From: Phycisphaerales bacterium
GTDB lineage: Bacteria; Planctomycetota; Phycisphaerae; Phycisphaerales; UBA1924
Assembly (NCBI GenBank): GCA_035627955.1
Contig: DASPKU010000006.1
Coordinates: forward strand, 1 to 64,000
Reading direction: 5' to 3'
Length of the DNA stretch: 64,000 nt
Both the position numbers and the translations under genes were made by a program. The notes beneath the pieces were generated by a model. It was given only the letters and a program-made list of their open reading frames with translations. It did not search any database and was not told the origin of the DNA. This document shows, one piece after another, positions 32,490-42,163 of the stretch; within the stretch, counting starts at the first letter, position 1; each line of letters opens with the position of its first letter.

Positions 32490-33524
32490 ATGAAGATGCT
32501 GCTCACCACCTTTGCCGCCCTTGCAGTGGCCGCGCCCGCCTTGGCGCAGGGGCTGCCCCAGGGCCTGCCGCCGTTTGACTTCACCGACGAGTACTACCGC
32601 GCCAACGGCATTGACCCGCTGCTGGTCATCGGTCGTCCCACGGGCGCCAATGCCAACTCGGTCATCGACGAGCGTGAGAACGGGCCCAACTACAACAACG
32701 TGCGGGTGCGGTCGTACGCCGCGTGCTACGACCATTCCGGTCACCCGATGTTCTTCTACGTGACGGGGCTGATCCGCCAGAACGCGTTCCTGCCGAACGC
32801 CGCGGGGCAGGAGGCGTTTCAGATCGCGGAGGCGTACGACGTGTACGAGTTCCCGCGGGCGACGAACGCGCAGTACGCGGTGTTCCCCAAGCGGCAGGAC
32901 AACCTCGCGGACATGCGGAACGGATACTTCAGTAACGACCCGCTGGGGCTCTGGCGGATCAAGCTGGTGCGGTTCACGCCCGCGGCGTTCAACACGCGCG
33001 AGGGGCGCGAGGAGCTCGCTGATATCGCTGAGGACAACGGGTATGACCTGGATGGCACGCCGCTGCTCCGGACGATGAGCGACATCGAGCGGCTGCACGA
33101 CCGCGGCCTGGTGACGATTGAGATCCCGCCGATGGACGGCACGGCGCTCCGCTGGTTCCTCTGCCCGGTGGTTGAGCACCCCGAGGGCGGGGCGATCACG
33201 CACGATGGCACGCTGGCGGTGACCCAGGGGATCCCTGCGGCGCAGGAGTTCATCAACCTGTTCAACGCCCTCAAGCAGCCGGCACCGCCGCCCCCGCCGC
33301 CGCCCCCCGGCGGCGGCCGCCCGGGTGGCACGACGTCGTGCGACGCTGACTTCAACGGCGACGGCGACGCCGCGACGGATCAGGACATCGAGGCGTTCTT
33401 CGCCTGCCTGGGTGGGAACTGCTGCGCGACATGCCTGACGGCGGACTTCAACGCTGATGGTGACGCCGCGACCGACCAGGACATCGAGAGCTTCTTCCGG
33501 GTCATTGGCGGCGGGCCCTGCTGA
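32490..33524 (+). CDS. secreted protein with C-terminal GC-type dockerin, function unknown
   Basis: A 344-aa protein with a signal peptide (MKMLLTTFAALAVAAPALAQ). The middle part, residues 22-265, is not recognised; it contains DFTDEYYRANGIDPLLVIGRP and several acidic, aromatic-rich stretches. A linker of nine prolines and glycines (APPPPPPPPPGGG region) leads to the terminal module with two DFN.DGDAATDQDIE.FF repeats and the Cys-rich bridge ACLGGNCCATC. This module matches the ones at 14901 and 39857. The start has AGGAG eight bases upstream. The 3' end is followed by a strong terminator, so it is monocistronic. Confidence 0.85.
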   Translation: MKMLLTTFAALAVAAPALAQGLPQGLPPFDFTDEYYRANGIDPLLVIGRPTGANANSVIDERENGPNYNNVRVRSYAACYDHSGHPMFFYVTGLIRQNAFLPNAAGQEAFQIAEAYDVYEFPRATNAQYAVFPKRQDNLADMRNGYFSNDPLGLWRIKLVRFTPAAFNTREGREELADIAEDNGYDLDGTPLLRTMSDIERLHDRGLVTIEIPPMDGTALRWFLCPVVEHPEGGAITHDGTLAVTQGIPAAQEFINLFNALKQPAPPPPPPPPGGGRPGGTTSCDADFNGDGDAATDQDIEAFFACLGGNCCATCLTADFNADGDAATDQDIESFFRVIGGGPC

Positions 33525-33557
33525 GCTACTTTCTTTCCTACAGACCCTCTTTGTATG

Positions 33558-33596
33558 ACGGACGCCCGCCACCCCCCGGCGGGTGTCCGTCTTTTT
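33558..33596 (+). terminator. rho-independent terminator after the dockerin protein gene
   Basis: A 13-bp stem (ACGGACGCCCGCC pairing with GGCGGGTGTCCGT, one G-T pair), short loop, then CTTTTT. It lies 34 bases after the stop at 33524 and 19 bases before the prfC start. Confidence 0.9.
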
Positions 33597-33614
33597 GGGT
33601 CTAAACTCCGGCCC

Positions 33615-35231
33615 ATGAGTTCCGCCGCCCTGCCACGCCGCACGTTTGCCATCATCTCCCACCCGGACGCGGGCAAGACGACGCTGACTGAGAAGCTGCT
33701 GCTGTACGGCGGGCAGATCCAGCTCGCGGGATCGGTGACGGCGCGGAAGAACCAGCGGGCGACGACGTCGGACTGGATGGAGCTTGAGAAGCAGCGCGGG
33801 ATTTCGATCTCGTCCACGGTGCTGCAGTTTGACTACAACGGGTACCGCATCAACCTGCTGGATACGCCGGGGCACAAGGACTTCTCGGAGGACACGTACC
33901 GCGTGCTGACGGCGGTGGACGCGGCGGTGATGGTGATCGACGCGGGCAAAGGCATCGAGCCGCAGACGCGGAAGCTGTTTGAGGTCTGCCGCCGGCGGGG
34001 CGTGCCGATCTTTACGTTCATGAACAAGTGCGACCGGCCAACGCGGGAGCCGCTGGAGCTGCTGGACGAGCTGGAGAAGGTGCTGGGCATCGGGGCATTC
34101 CCGGTCAACTGGCCGCTGGGCGCGGGGCCCACTTTCCGCGGCGTGTACGACCGGCTGACGCACCAGGCGCACCTGTTCGAGCGGACGACGGGCGGGGCGT
34201 ACGCCGCGCCGGTGCAGGTGACGAGCCTGGAGGACCCGGCGATCCGCGCGAAGCTCGAGGACGAGGTGTACATCAAGGCGTGGGAAGAGGTGGAGATGCT
34301 CCAGGGGGCGGGCGAGACCTTCGACAGCCCAAGGGTGCTGGCGGGGCAGGTGACGCCGGTGTACTTCGGCAGCGCGATGAACAACTTCGGGGTGCAGCTG
34401 CTGCTGGATGGGTTTCTGGAGCACTCGGCGGCGCCGGGGCCGCGGCGGAGCGTGGGGGGCGGGGGCGATCGGATGGTGCAGCCGGAGGACCCGGAGTTCA
34501 GCGGGTTTGTGTTCAAGATCCAGGCGAACATGGACCCGCGGCACCGGGACCGGATCGCGTTCATCCGCATCGTGAGCGGGAGCTTTACGCGCGAGATGAC
34601 GGTGGTGCACGTGCAGAGCGGGAAGAAGATTCGGTTGAGCAATGCGCAGAAGCTGTTCGGGCAGGCGCGGGAGACGGTGGAGGACGGCAAGGCCGGGGAC
34701 GTTGTCGGCATCGTCGGGCACGACATCCTGCGGATCGGCGACACGCTGGCGGATGATCGGACGATACAGTTCAACGAGATACCGCGGTTTGCGCCGGAGG
34801 TGTTCGCGTATATCCAGAATCCGCAGCCGAGCAACAGCAAGAAGTTCAGGCTCGCGCTCGAGCAGCTGATGCAGGAGGGCGTGGTGCAGATGCTGGAGGT
34901 GGGGACGGGGCAGGTGAGGACGCCGCTGGTGGCGGCGGTGGGTCCGCTGCAGTTCGAGGTGCTCCAGCATCGGATGAAGAGCGAGTACGGGGCGGAGTCG
35001 CTGCTGCGGCCGAGCCAGTGGACGATTTGCAGGTGGTGGCGGGCGGCCGAGCGGGTGAGCGATCCGGAGTGGCTGCCGGACCTGCCGATGGACGCGGCCC
35101 TGGCTACGGACCGGGATGGGCAGTGGGTGGTGCTGCTGGCGGATGAGTGGGCGCTGCGGAACTTCACGCAGCGGAACCCGAAGGTGGAGCTGTCGGACCT
35201 GCCGTTCGATGATGTGGTGAAGGCCGGATAG
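33615..35231 (+). CDS. prfC: peptide chain release factor 3
   Basis: A GTPase of 538 aa that recycles class I release factors from the ribosome. The G-domain motifs are SHPDAGKTT (P-loop), RGISISST (switch I), DTPGHKDF and NKCD. The C-terminal domains II and III carry FVFKIQANMDPRHRDRIAFIRIVSG and VAAVGPLQFEVLQHRMKSEYG. The start at 33615 (ATG) fits the family; the frame is open for 20 codons upstream, but those are part of the terminator stem. The length is close to E. coli RF3 (529 aa). The stop codon TAG is part of the first unit of a 9-nt repeat array. Confidence 0.95.
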   Translation: MSSAALPRRTFAIISHPDAGKTTLTEKLLLYGGQIQLAGSVTARKNQRATTSDWMELEKQRGISISSTVLQFDYNGYRINLLDTPGHKDFSEDTYRVLTAVDAAVMVIDAGKGIEPQTRKLFEVCRRRGVPIFTFMNKCDRPTREPLELLDELEKVLGIGAFPVNWPLGAGPTFRGVYDRLTHQAHLFERTTGGAYAAPVQVTSLEDPAIRAKLEDEVYIKAWEEVEMLQGAGETFDSPRVLAGQVTPVYFGSAMNNFGVQLLLDGFLEHSAAPGPRRSVGGGGDRMVQPEDPEFSGFVFKIQANMDPRHRDRIAFIRIVSGSFTREMTVVHVQSGKKIRLSNAQKLFGQARETVEDGKAGDVVGIVGHDILRIGDTLADDRTIQFNEIPRFAPEVFAYIQNPQPSNSKKFRLALEQLMQEGVVQMLEVGTGQVRTPLVAAVGPLQFEVLQHRMKSEYGAESLLRPSQWTICRWWRAAERVSDPEWLPDLPMDAALATDRDGQWVVLLADEWALRNFTQRNPKVELSDLPFDDVVKAG

Positions 35232-35265
35232 GACCTATAGGACTCATAGGACCTATAGGAGCGAA
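35230..35265 (+). repeat. 9-nt tandem repeat supplying a Shine-Dalgarno (AGGACCTAT-like)
   Basis: AGGACCTAT, AGGACTCAT, AGGACCTAT, then AGGAGCGAA, at 9-nt spacing from the prfC stop to the next gene. The last, diverged unit gives the AGGAG ribosome-binding site of the small gene starting at 35269, so the array has become part of a working leader. Confidence 0.8.
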
Positions 35266-35268
35266 GAC

Positions 35269-35601
35269 ATGGCGAGCGAACGCGCGGCGGTGGAGTACGA
35301 GTTCTACATCCCGGCGGCGGTGTGGGAGCACGGGGCGACGCGGGCGTTCCTGGCGTGGCTGACCTCGGAGGTGGAAGGGGCGACGGTGTTCAAGGGGGCG
35401 GTGGGGGCTTGGGAGGGGCAGGTGGAGCGGACGCACGTGGTGCGGGTGCTTGCGGGCGCGGACGAGGCCACGTCGGGGCTCATCGCGGCGCGGGCGGGGG
35501 AGCTGATGCGGGCGTGGGGCGAGAGCCCTCAGACGCGTCAAGAGACGCTGATGTTCACGAAGCGGACGGCGGTGGTGGTGACGGTTGAGTTCGGGGGCTG
35601 A
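35269..35601 (+). CDS. hypothetical protein, 110 aa
   Basis: Not recognised. A soluble small protein with a mixed alpha/beta pattern: YEFYIPAAVWEHGATRAFLAWL followed by several beta strands and a helix (LIAARAGELMRAWGES), ending RTAVVVTVEFGG. No cysteines, no signal peptide. The start is supported by AGGAG eight bases upstream. It lies 37 bp after prfC on the same strand, so it is probably cotranscribed with it. A further 9-nt repeat array follows the stop. Confidence 0.7.
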   Translation: MASERAAVEYEFYIPAAVWEHGATRAFLAWLTSEVEGATVFKGAVGAWEGQVERTHVVRVLAGADEATSGLIAARAGELMRAWGESPQTRQETLMFTKRTAVVVTVEFGG

Positions 35602-35607
35602 CGGCCC

Positions 35608-35643
35608 AGGTCGTTTTGGTCGGCGAGGTCTTCTAGGACACGA
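35608..35643. repeat. 9-nt phased repeat, four units (AGGTCTTCT-like)
   Basis: AGGTCGTTT, TGGTCGGCG, AGGTCTTCT and AGGACACGA at exact 9-nt spacing in the short gap between the convergent 110-aa and methyltransferase genes. The middle units match those in the array at 20768. Confidence 0.75.
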
Positions 35644-35646
35644 CCG

Positions 35647-36321
35647 TCAGAGCACGGTCGTTGCCCGTTGCAGGACGAAGAAGTGGGTGTCGGTGTGGGG
35701 GTCGCGCTCGCGCACGATGGTAAGGCCGGCTTCGGAAGCCCAGGTGCGCACGTCGGCGGGGTTGCGGCGGTAGCGGCGCATGAAGCGGCGGTGCTTTCGG
35801 GGGAGGAGCGGGTCGGGGAGGGACTTGTAGAGGTCGGTGAGGAGTGAGCGGGGTCGCGTGTCGAACTGGATGCAGGCGCGGCCTTGAGGAGTGAGGACGC
35901 GGGCGATCTCGTGGAGAAGGCCGCGGATCACGCGCTCGCTGGGGATGTGCTGGAAGACGAGGAAGGAGAAGACGGCGTCGAAGGTGCTGTCGTCGAAGGG
36001 GCGGAGCGAGGCGCCATCGGTGGTGTGGAAGTGGAGGTTGGGGGCGGTGCAGCGCTCGCGGGCCTTGGCCACCATGCTGGGGGAGATGTCGAGTGCGTCG
36101 ACGCGGGTGAAGTGGTCGGCGAAGGCCGCGGCGGTGCGGCCCATGCCGCAGCCGATCTCGATGAGGCGCCCGCGCGGGACGCCGTCGAAGGCCCAGGTCA
36201 TGATGTCGGCGACGATGCGGCGGCCGCCCGAGTAGAACTCCTGGTCGGAAACCGGTCGGTCCAGGGCCAGGATCGCGTGGATGGCGTCGTCCCTGGCGAA
36301 GCGGTCCCAGTGCTGCTGCAT
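35647..36321 (-). CDS. class I SAM-dependent methyltransferase
   Basis: A 224-aa cytoplasmic methyltransferase of the Methyltransf_11/25 type. Motif I is LIEIGCGMGRTAAAF, followed by VDALDISPSMVAKARER, DAVFSFLVFQHIPS (motif IV region) and LLHEIARVLTPQGRACI. The substrate is unknown. The ATG at 36321 is chosen because the family core begins soon after (MQQHWDRFARDDA); the frame stays open upstream but is Pro/Thr-rich and non-conserved. It is divergent from the sigma-factor gene. Confidence 0.85.
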   Translation of the reverse strand: MQQHWDRFARDDAIHAILALDRPVSDQEFYSGGRRIVADIMTWAFDGVPRGRLIEIGCGMGRTAAAFADHFTRVDALDISPSMVAKARERCTAPNLHFHTTDGASLRPFDDSTFDAVFSFLVFQHIPSERVIRGLLHEIARVLTPQGRACIQFDTRPRSLLTDLYKSLPDPLLPRKHRRFMRRYRRNPADVRTWASEAGLTIVRERDPHTDTHFFVLQRATTVL

Positions 36322-36422
36322 GGGGTTATCAGTCGCGGGATGGTGGCTCAAGCGGGGGGATGGTAGTGGAGTAGGGGTTAATACGGTGAGTGGGCGTGAG
36401 CCCGGATTCCGCATGTAGGGGT

Positions 36423-37058
36423 ATGAACGGAGCGACTGAACTCATGGAGGCCAAGCCCAGCCGCCAACCCCCGCGCCCGCCGAGCCCCCCGTCGAACCGT
36501 GCGGTGACGGAGCTGCTCGTTCGCGCCCAGTCGGGGGATGCCAGGGCGACGGACGAGCTATTTCCGATCGTTTACGACGAGCTGCGGAGCCTAGCCCAGC
36601 GGTTCTTGAGCGGGGAGAGCAAGGCGCAGACGCTGCAGGCGACGGCGCTCGTGCACGAGGCGTACCTGCGGCTGGTGGGGCCGAACCAGAGCCCTTGGGA
36701 GAACCGCGGGCACTTTTTCGGGGCGGCGGCGCGTGCGATCCGGCGGATTCTGACGGACCATGCGCGGGAGCGGGATGCCCAGAAGCGGGGGGGCGGGCAG
36801 AAGCCGGTGTCGCTGGATGAGGCGCTGGTGGTGTGCGCGGGCGAGCCCGATGTGGACATGGTGAACCTCGACGCGGCGCTCACGAAGCTCGCGGGCATCG
36901 ATGAGCAGAAGGCGCGGGTGGTTGAACTGCGGTTCTTCGGCGGGCTCACCGTGGAGCAGACGGCGCTGGCGCTGGGGATCTCGCCCAGCTCGGTGGCGCG
37001 GGACTGGCAGTTTGCACGGGTGTGGTTGCACCGCGAGCTGGCCGCGGAGATGGGCTGA
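36423..37058 (+). CDS. ECF-type RNA polymerase sigma factor (planctomycete TIGR02999-like group)
   Basis: A 211-aa sigma factor. Region 2 has AQSGDARATDELFPIVYDELRSLAQRFLSGE, then TLQATALVHEAYLRLVG, NRGHFFGAAARAIRRILTDHARER. Region 4 has LDAALTKLAGIDEQKARVVELRFFGGLTVEQTALALGISPSSVARDW with its helix-turn-helix. The N-terminal Pro-rich tail is disordered. In planctomycetes this group is regularly found next to Ser/Thr kinase genes and the pair is thought to form a signalling unit; here the kinase starts 24 bp after the stop. A start at 36444 is possible. Confidence 0.9.
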   Translation: MNGATELMEAKPSRQPPRPPSPPSNRAVTELLVRAQSGDARATDELFPIVYDELRSLAQRFLSGESKAQTLQATALVHEAYLRLVGPNQSPWENRGHFFGAAARAIRRILTDHARERDAQKRGGGQKPVSLDEALVVCAGEPDVDMVNLDAALTKLAGIDEQKARVVELRFFGGLTVEQTALALGISPSSVARDWQFARVWLHRELAAEMG

Positions 37059-37082
37059 GCGAAGGGACAGGGGGCCGGCAAC

Positions 37083-39752
37083 GTGCGTCCATCTACGATT
37101 CCATTGGTGACGATCGAACCGCGAAAGAGCGAGCGCAGCAGCGCGCCAGACGCGAGCGGGTTTGCGCGCGTGGAGGCGATCTTCTTCGAGGTCGCGGCCC
37201 ACTCGCCGCGGGACCGCGATGAGGCGATCCGGCGGTTGTGCGCAGGCGACGCGGCGCTGGAGAAGGAAGTGCGGTCGCTGGTGGAGGCGGCGGGGGACAT
37301 CGGGGCGTTCCTCGAGCAGCCGGCGCTGGGCAAGGACTTTGACCTCGCGAAAGAAAGCCAGCGGGCGAGCGGCCCAGACGAGATGATCGGGGCGACGGTG
37401 GGGGCGTTCCGGATCCGGCGGCGGGTGGCGTCGGGGGGCATGGGCACGGTGTACGAGGCCGTGCGGGCGGATGGGCAGTTCGAGCAGACGGTCGCGGTGA
37501 AGATCGTGAAGCGCGGGATGGACTCGGAGGAGATCCTGCGGCGGTTTTATGCAGAACGGCAGACGCTCGCGAGCCTGGACCACCCGAACATCGCGCGGCT
37601 CATTGACGGCGGGATGACGCAGGACGGGCGACCGTTCCTGGTGATGGAGTACGTCGACGGGCTGCCGATCGATGAATACTGCGACAACCAGCGGCTGAGC
37701 GTGCGCGAGCGGCTGAAGCTGGTGCAGGCGGTGGCGGGTGCGGTGCACCACGCGCACCAGAACCTGATCATCCACCGGGACCTCAAGCCCAGCAACATAT
37801 TGGTGACGGCGCAGGGGGTGCCCAAGCTGCTGGACTTCGGGATTGCGCGGCTGCTGACGGGCGGGCCCGAGGCGCGGGTGACGAGCGACACCGAGCGGCG
37901 GCTGACGCCGGAGTACGCGAGCCCGGAACAGGTGGAGGGGACGGCGCTGACGACCGCGAGTGACGTGTACTCGCTGGGCGTGGTGCTGTACGAGCTGCTG
38001 ACGGGGCTGCGGCCGTACTACTTCGGGGCGAAGACGACCGATGAGGTTCGGCGGGTGGTGATGTCGAGCGTGCCGGTGCCGCCGAGCGAGGCGGTGACGG
38101 TGCGGGCACGCCGGGTGGGGGCGACTCACGGGCGGGCGGCGTCGGTGGTGCCCGGCGCGGGCACGGGAGGGTCGTCGCTGGTGGTGGGGGGTGGGGCCCA
38201 GACGGGTGGCGAGGCGGCGGGGGTCGATATTCCCCGTACGCGGGGCGTGACATCGACGCGGCTGCGCGGGCAGCTGCGGGGGGACCTGGACAACATCGTG
38301 CTGATGGCCCTGCGCAAGGAGCCCGAGCGCCGGTACGCCTCGGTCGAGCAGTTCTCCGCGGACATTGGGCGCTTTCTGAGTGGGATGCCGGTGCAGGCGC
38401 GGCGCGACACGGCGTGGTATCGGGCGAGCAAGTTCGTGCGGCGGCACGCGGTGGGCGTGGCGGCAACGGCGGCGGCGCTGGTGCTGCTGAGCACGTCGAG
38501 CGTGGTGCTGTACCAGCAGGCAGGTCAGCTGGAGTCGCAGCGCAACGAGATCGCCGCGAACTATGAGGCGCTGTCGGAGAAGGAGCGGGCGATCTCGGCA
38601 AAGAACACGCAGCTGAGCGCGAGCCTGCGGTTCCAGCAGGAGAACCGAGCGTTCCTGCTCAACATCATCCGTGGCGGGGACATCCGCGATCAGGGGCCTG
38701 ACGCGAAACTAGGCGATCTGCTGCGCGACGCGGCCGCGACGCTGGAGGCTGATCCGCCCAAGGACCAGTTCACGTTCGCGGGCGCGCAGTACTCCATCGG
38801 CACGGCCATGATGTCGCTGGGGATGGTGAAGGAGTCGCGGACACTGCTGGAGGGGGCCGCGAGCGGCTTCGCGGGGCTGGATGAGGACGCGGATGCGCGG
38901 GTGGAGATCGAGGTCGCGCTGGCGGAGCAGCTGTTCTACGAGCGGAAGTATGAGCAGGCGGAGAAGCGGTTCCGCGAGCTGCTGGCGGAGGAGCGGGCGC
39001 GGAGCGGGGGCGTGCCGACAGCGCGCGAGGGGACGCTGCTGACGGACCTGGGGGCGTGCCTGCGGGCGCTGCGGCGCGAGGATGAGTCGATCCGGGTGCA
39101 GCGGGAGGCGCTGGACGTGCGCCTGGCGGTGCACGGCGAGCTGGACATGGACGTGGCGGAGACGCGCAATAACCTGGCGAGCTCGCTCTTTCAGAAAGGC
39201 GACTACGACGGGGCGGTCGCGGAGTACACCGAGTCGCTGGAGGTGCGGCGCACGCTGTTGCGGGCGGACCACCCTTCCGTGCTACGGGTGGAGAGCAACC
39301 TGGGGCTCGCAAAGCTGCGGGCGGGGAAGGTAGATGAGGCGATCGAGCTGCTCACGCACGCGGCGGAGGCGCGGGACAGGGCGTTTGGCCCTGAGCACGC
39401 GGGGCGGGTGGGAACGATGACGTCGCTGGCGATCGCGCTGCGGCAGAAGGGGCGGCACGAGGAGTCGATTGCGTGGCTGGAGAGGGTGCTGGAGTGGCAG
39501 CGGCCGCGCTTCGCGACGGACTCGCACCAGATCGCGGCGACCGAGGCCAATATCGGGATCACGCTGGCGGAGAAGGGCGAGACCGAGGCGGCCCTGGCCA
39601 AGCTGGAGGCGGCGTTGCCGCGGCTGCGGGCGGGGGGGAATGCGACGGCCGGGGTGCTGAAGTCGGCGTCGGAGTGCCTCGCGGGGATCTATGAGAAGGC
39701 TGGCCGGGTTGAGGAGGCGGTGGAGCTGAGGGAGGGTGTTGGGGCGAAGTAG
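37083..39752 (+). CDS. PknB-like Ser/Thr protein kinase with TM segment and TPR repeats
   Basis: An 889-aa membrane kinase. An N-terminal helical part of about 100 residues resembles the regulatory lead of planctomycete kinases. The kinase domain has GGMGTVYEA (119-126), Lys140 in VAVKIVK, HRDLKPSNIL from 231 and DFGIARLL from 251. A Gly/Ala/Thr-rich insertion of about 60 residues (338-395) lies before the last kinase helices (LRGDLDNIVLMALRKEP). One TM helix is at about 456-477, then about 400 residues of TPR-like helices. It is downstream of the ECF sigma gene by 24 bp, and most likely phosphorylates or controls it. The GTG at 37083 is used. Confidence 0.92.
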   Translation: MRPSTIPLVTIEPRKSERSSAPDASGFARVEAIFFEVAAHSPRDRDEAIRRLCAGDAALEKEVRSLVEAAGDIGAFLEQPALGKDFDLAKESQRASGPDEMIGATVGAFRIRRRVASGGMGTVYEAVRADGQFEQTVAVKIVKRGMDSEEILRRFYAERQTLASLDHPNIARLIDGGMTQDGRPFLVMEYVDGLPIDEYCDNQRLSVRERLKLVQAVAGAVHHAHQNLIIHRDLKPSNILVTAQGVPKLLDFGIARLLTGGPEARVTSDTERRLTPEYASPEQVEGTALTTASDVYSLGVVLYELLTGLRPYYFGAKTTDEVRRVVMSSVPVPPSEAVTVRARRVGATHGRAASVVPGAGTGGSSLVVGGGAQTGGEAAGVDIPRTRGVTSTRLRGQLRGDLDNIVLMALRKEPERRYASVEQFSADIGRFLSGMPVQARRDTAWYRASKFVRRHAVGVAATAAALVLLSTSSVVLYQQAGQLESQRNEIAANYEALSEKERAISAKNTQLSASLRFQQENRAFLLNIIRGGDIRDQGPDAKLGDLLRDAAATLEADPPKDQFTFAGAQYSIGTAMMSLGMVKESRTLLEGAASGFAGLDEDADARVEIEVALAEQLFYERKYEQAEKRFRELLAEERARSGGVPTAREGTLLTDLGACLRALRREDESIRVQREALDVRLAVHGELDMDVAETRNNLASSLFQKGDYDGAVAEYTESLEVRRTLLRADHPSVLRVESNLGLAKLRAGKVDEAIELLTHAAEARDRAFGPEHAGRVGTMTSLAIALRQKGRHEESIAWLERVLEWQRPRFATDSHQIAATEANIGITLAEKGETEAALAKLEAALPRLRAGGNATAGVLKSASECLAGIYEKAGRVEEAVELREGVGAK

Positions 39753-39794
39753 ACCGTCGGGGGCGCGAGGGAAGTTGTGCAGCCTGTGGTGAAA

Positions 39795-39832
39795 CCATCG
39801 ATTCACCGCTCAGAGCAGCGGCGAATCGGTGG
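39795..39832. terminator. 16-nt-arm hairpin between convergent genes
   Basis: CCATCGATTCACCGCT, loop CAGAGC, AGCGGCGAATCGGTGG, with one A-C mismatch and one G-T pair. It lies between the kinase stop (39752) and the dockerin protein stop (39857) and probably ends transcription in both directions, although T-runs are poor. Confidence 0.65.
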
Positions 39833-39856
39833 CACCCTTCGCCTTGAAGACTTGAT

Positions 39857-40666
39857 TCAGCAGGGGTGGCCGCCGATGACTCGGAAGAACGATTCGATGT
39901 CCTGGTCGGTCGCGGCGTCGCCGTCGCCGTTGAAGTCGGCGGAGTAGCAGGTGTCGCAGCAGCTCCCGCCGATGCAGGCGAAGAAGGCCTCGATGTCCTG
40001 GTCGGTCGCGGAGTCGCCGTCGCCGTTGAAGTCGGAGGTGCCGCAGGTCTGGCCGATTTGGAAGTTGAAGTCGAAGTTGCGGACCTCGAACCCGGCGTCG
40101 TGGGTGAACTCGACCTCGTAGTGGATGACGTAGGTGCCGGGCTGGAGCGTGCCGCTGGTGTCTACGAACTGCGCGGGGGCGTTCTCGTTGATGCGGTACA
40201 GGTAGGCGTTGGTGGCGGTGTTCTGGAGTTCGATCTCGAACTCGTCGCGCGGGTTGGTGCTCGGGCGGGGCTTGGAGCGGATGCGGTAGGGCGTCGGCTG
40301 GGTGACGCTGAAAGTGACCTCGACGAGGGCCTCGGCCTCGCCGAACACGGGGACGCCGTTGACGGTGATACCGCCGGCACCGGCCAGGGTGCCGCGGGCG
40401 CGGATGGCGTTGGGGTCGATCTCACAGTCGATGCCGGTTTCGCCCTCGTTGGGGGCGGGGAGGCCCTCGGGGGTCTCGAAGGGGATGGCGGCGGCGACAA
40501 CCTCGGTGAAGCGGTTGAAGTCGGGGGCGGAAGCGGTGACGGTGTTCTCGTTGAAGGTGGTGGTGGCCGCGATCACCCGCTGCTGGGAGATGAAGGTGGG
40601 CTGGGCGGCGCAGGCGCCGGCCAGGAGTGCACCGGTCGCGGCGGCGATCAGTTGGGTTGGGTGCAT
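39857..40666 (-). CDS. secreted beta-sandwich protein with C-terminal GC-type dockerin
   Basis: A 269-aa protein with a lipoprotein-like or Sec signal (MHPTQLIAAATGALLAGACAAQ; a cysteine in LAGAC could be a lipid attachment site). The central 180 residues are beta-rich (TYVIHYEVEFTHDAGFEVRNFDFNFQIGQ) with no catalytic motif seen. The last 60 residues repeat DFNGDGDSATDQDIEAFFACIGGSCCDTC and then the second copy, as in the proteins at 14901 and 32490. The start has GAGGGA six bases upstream and a small hairpin (40681-40697) before that. It lies downstream of argH on the same strand after a 117-bp gap. Confidence 0.83.
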   Translation of the reverse strand: MHPTQLIAAATGALLAGACAAQPTFISQQRVIAATTTFNENTVTASAPDFNRFTEVVAAAIPFETPEGLPAPNEGETGIDCEIDPNAIRARGTLAGAGGITVNGVPVFGEAEALVEVTFSVTQPTPYRIRSKPRPSTNPRDEFEIELQNTATNAYLYRINENAPAQFVDTSGTLQPGTYVIHYEVEFTHDAGFEVRNFDFNFQIGQTCGTSDFNGDGDSATDQDIEAFFACIGGSCCDTCYSADFNGDGDAATDQDIESFFRVIGGHPC

Positions 40667-40680
40667 GGCAATCCCTCGTG

Positions 40681-40697
40681 GGCGCAGGGTGTGCGCC
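40681..40697. promoter_or_regulatory. leader hairpin of the dockerin protein gene
   Basis: GGCGCA, loop GGGTG, TGCGCC, ending about 9 bases before the Shine-Dalgarno on the minus strand. Similar in place and size to the hairpin before the dockerin gene at 32490. Confidence 0.4.
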
Positions 40698-40783
40698 GCT
40701 AGTTCTACATGCGGTAAGTTCAGGCGCGCTGAAGCAGGATTTCACCGCTCGCGGGGTGAATGGGTTGCAATCCCTAACGGATG

Positions 40784-42162
<1,379 letters not shown>

Positions 42163-42163
<1 letters not shown>

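Noticed and set aside
32256-34970. 904-aa open frame on the minus strand
   Set aside because: It runs antisense to prfC and the dockerin gene, with Arg/His/Leu-rich low-complexity translation; not a gene.
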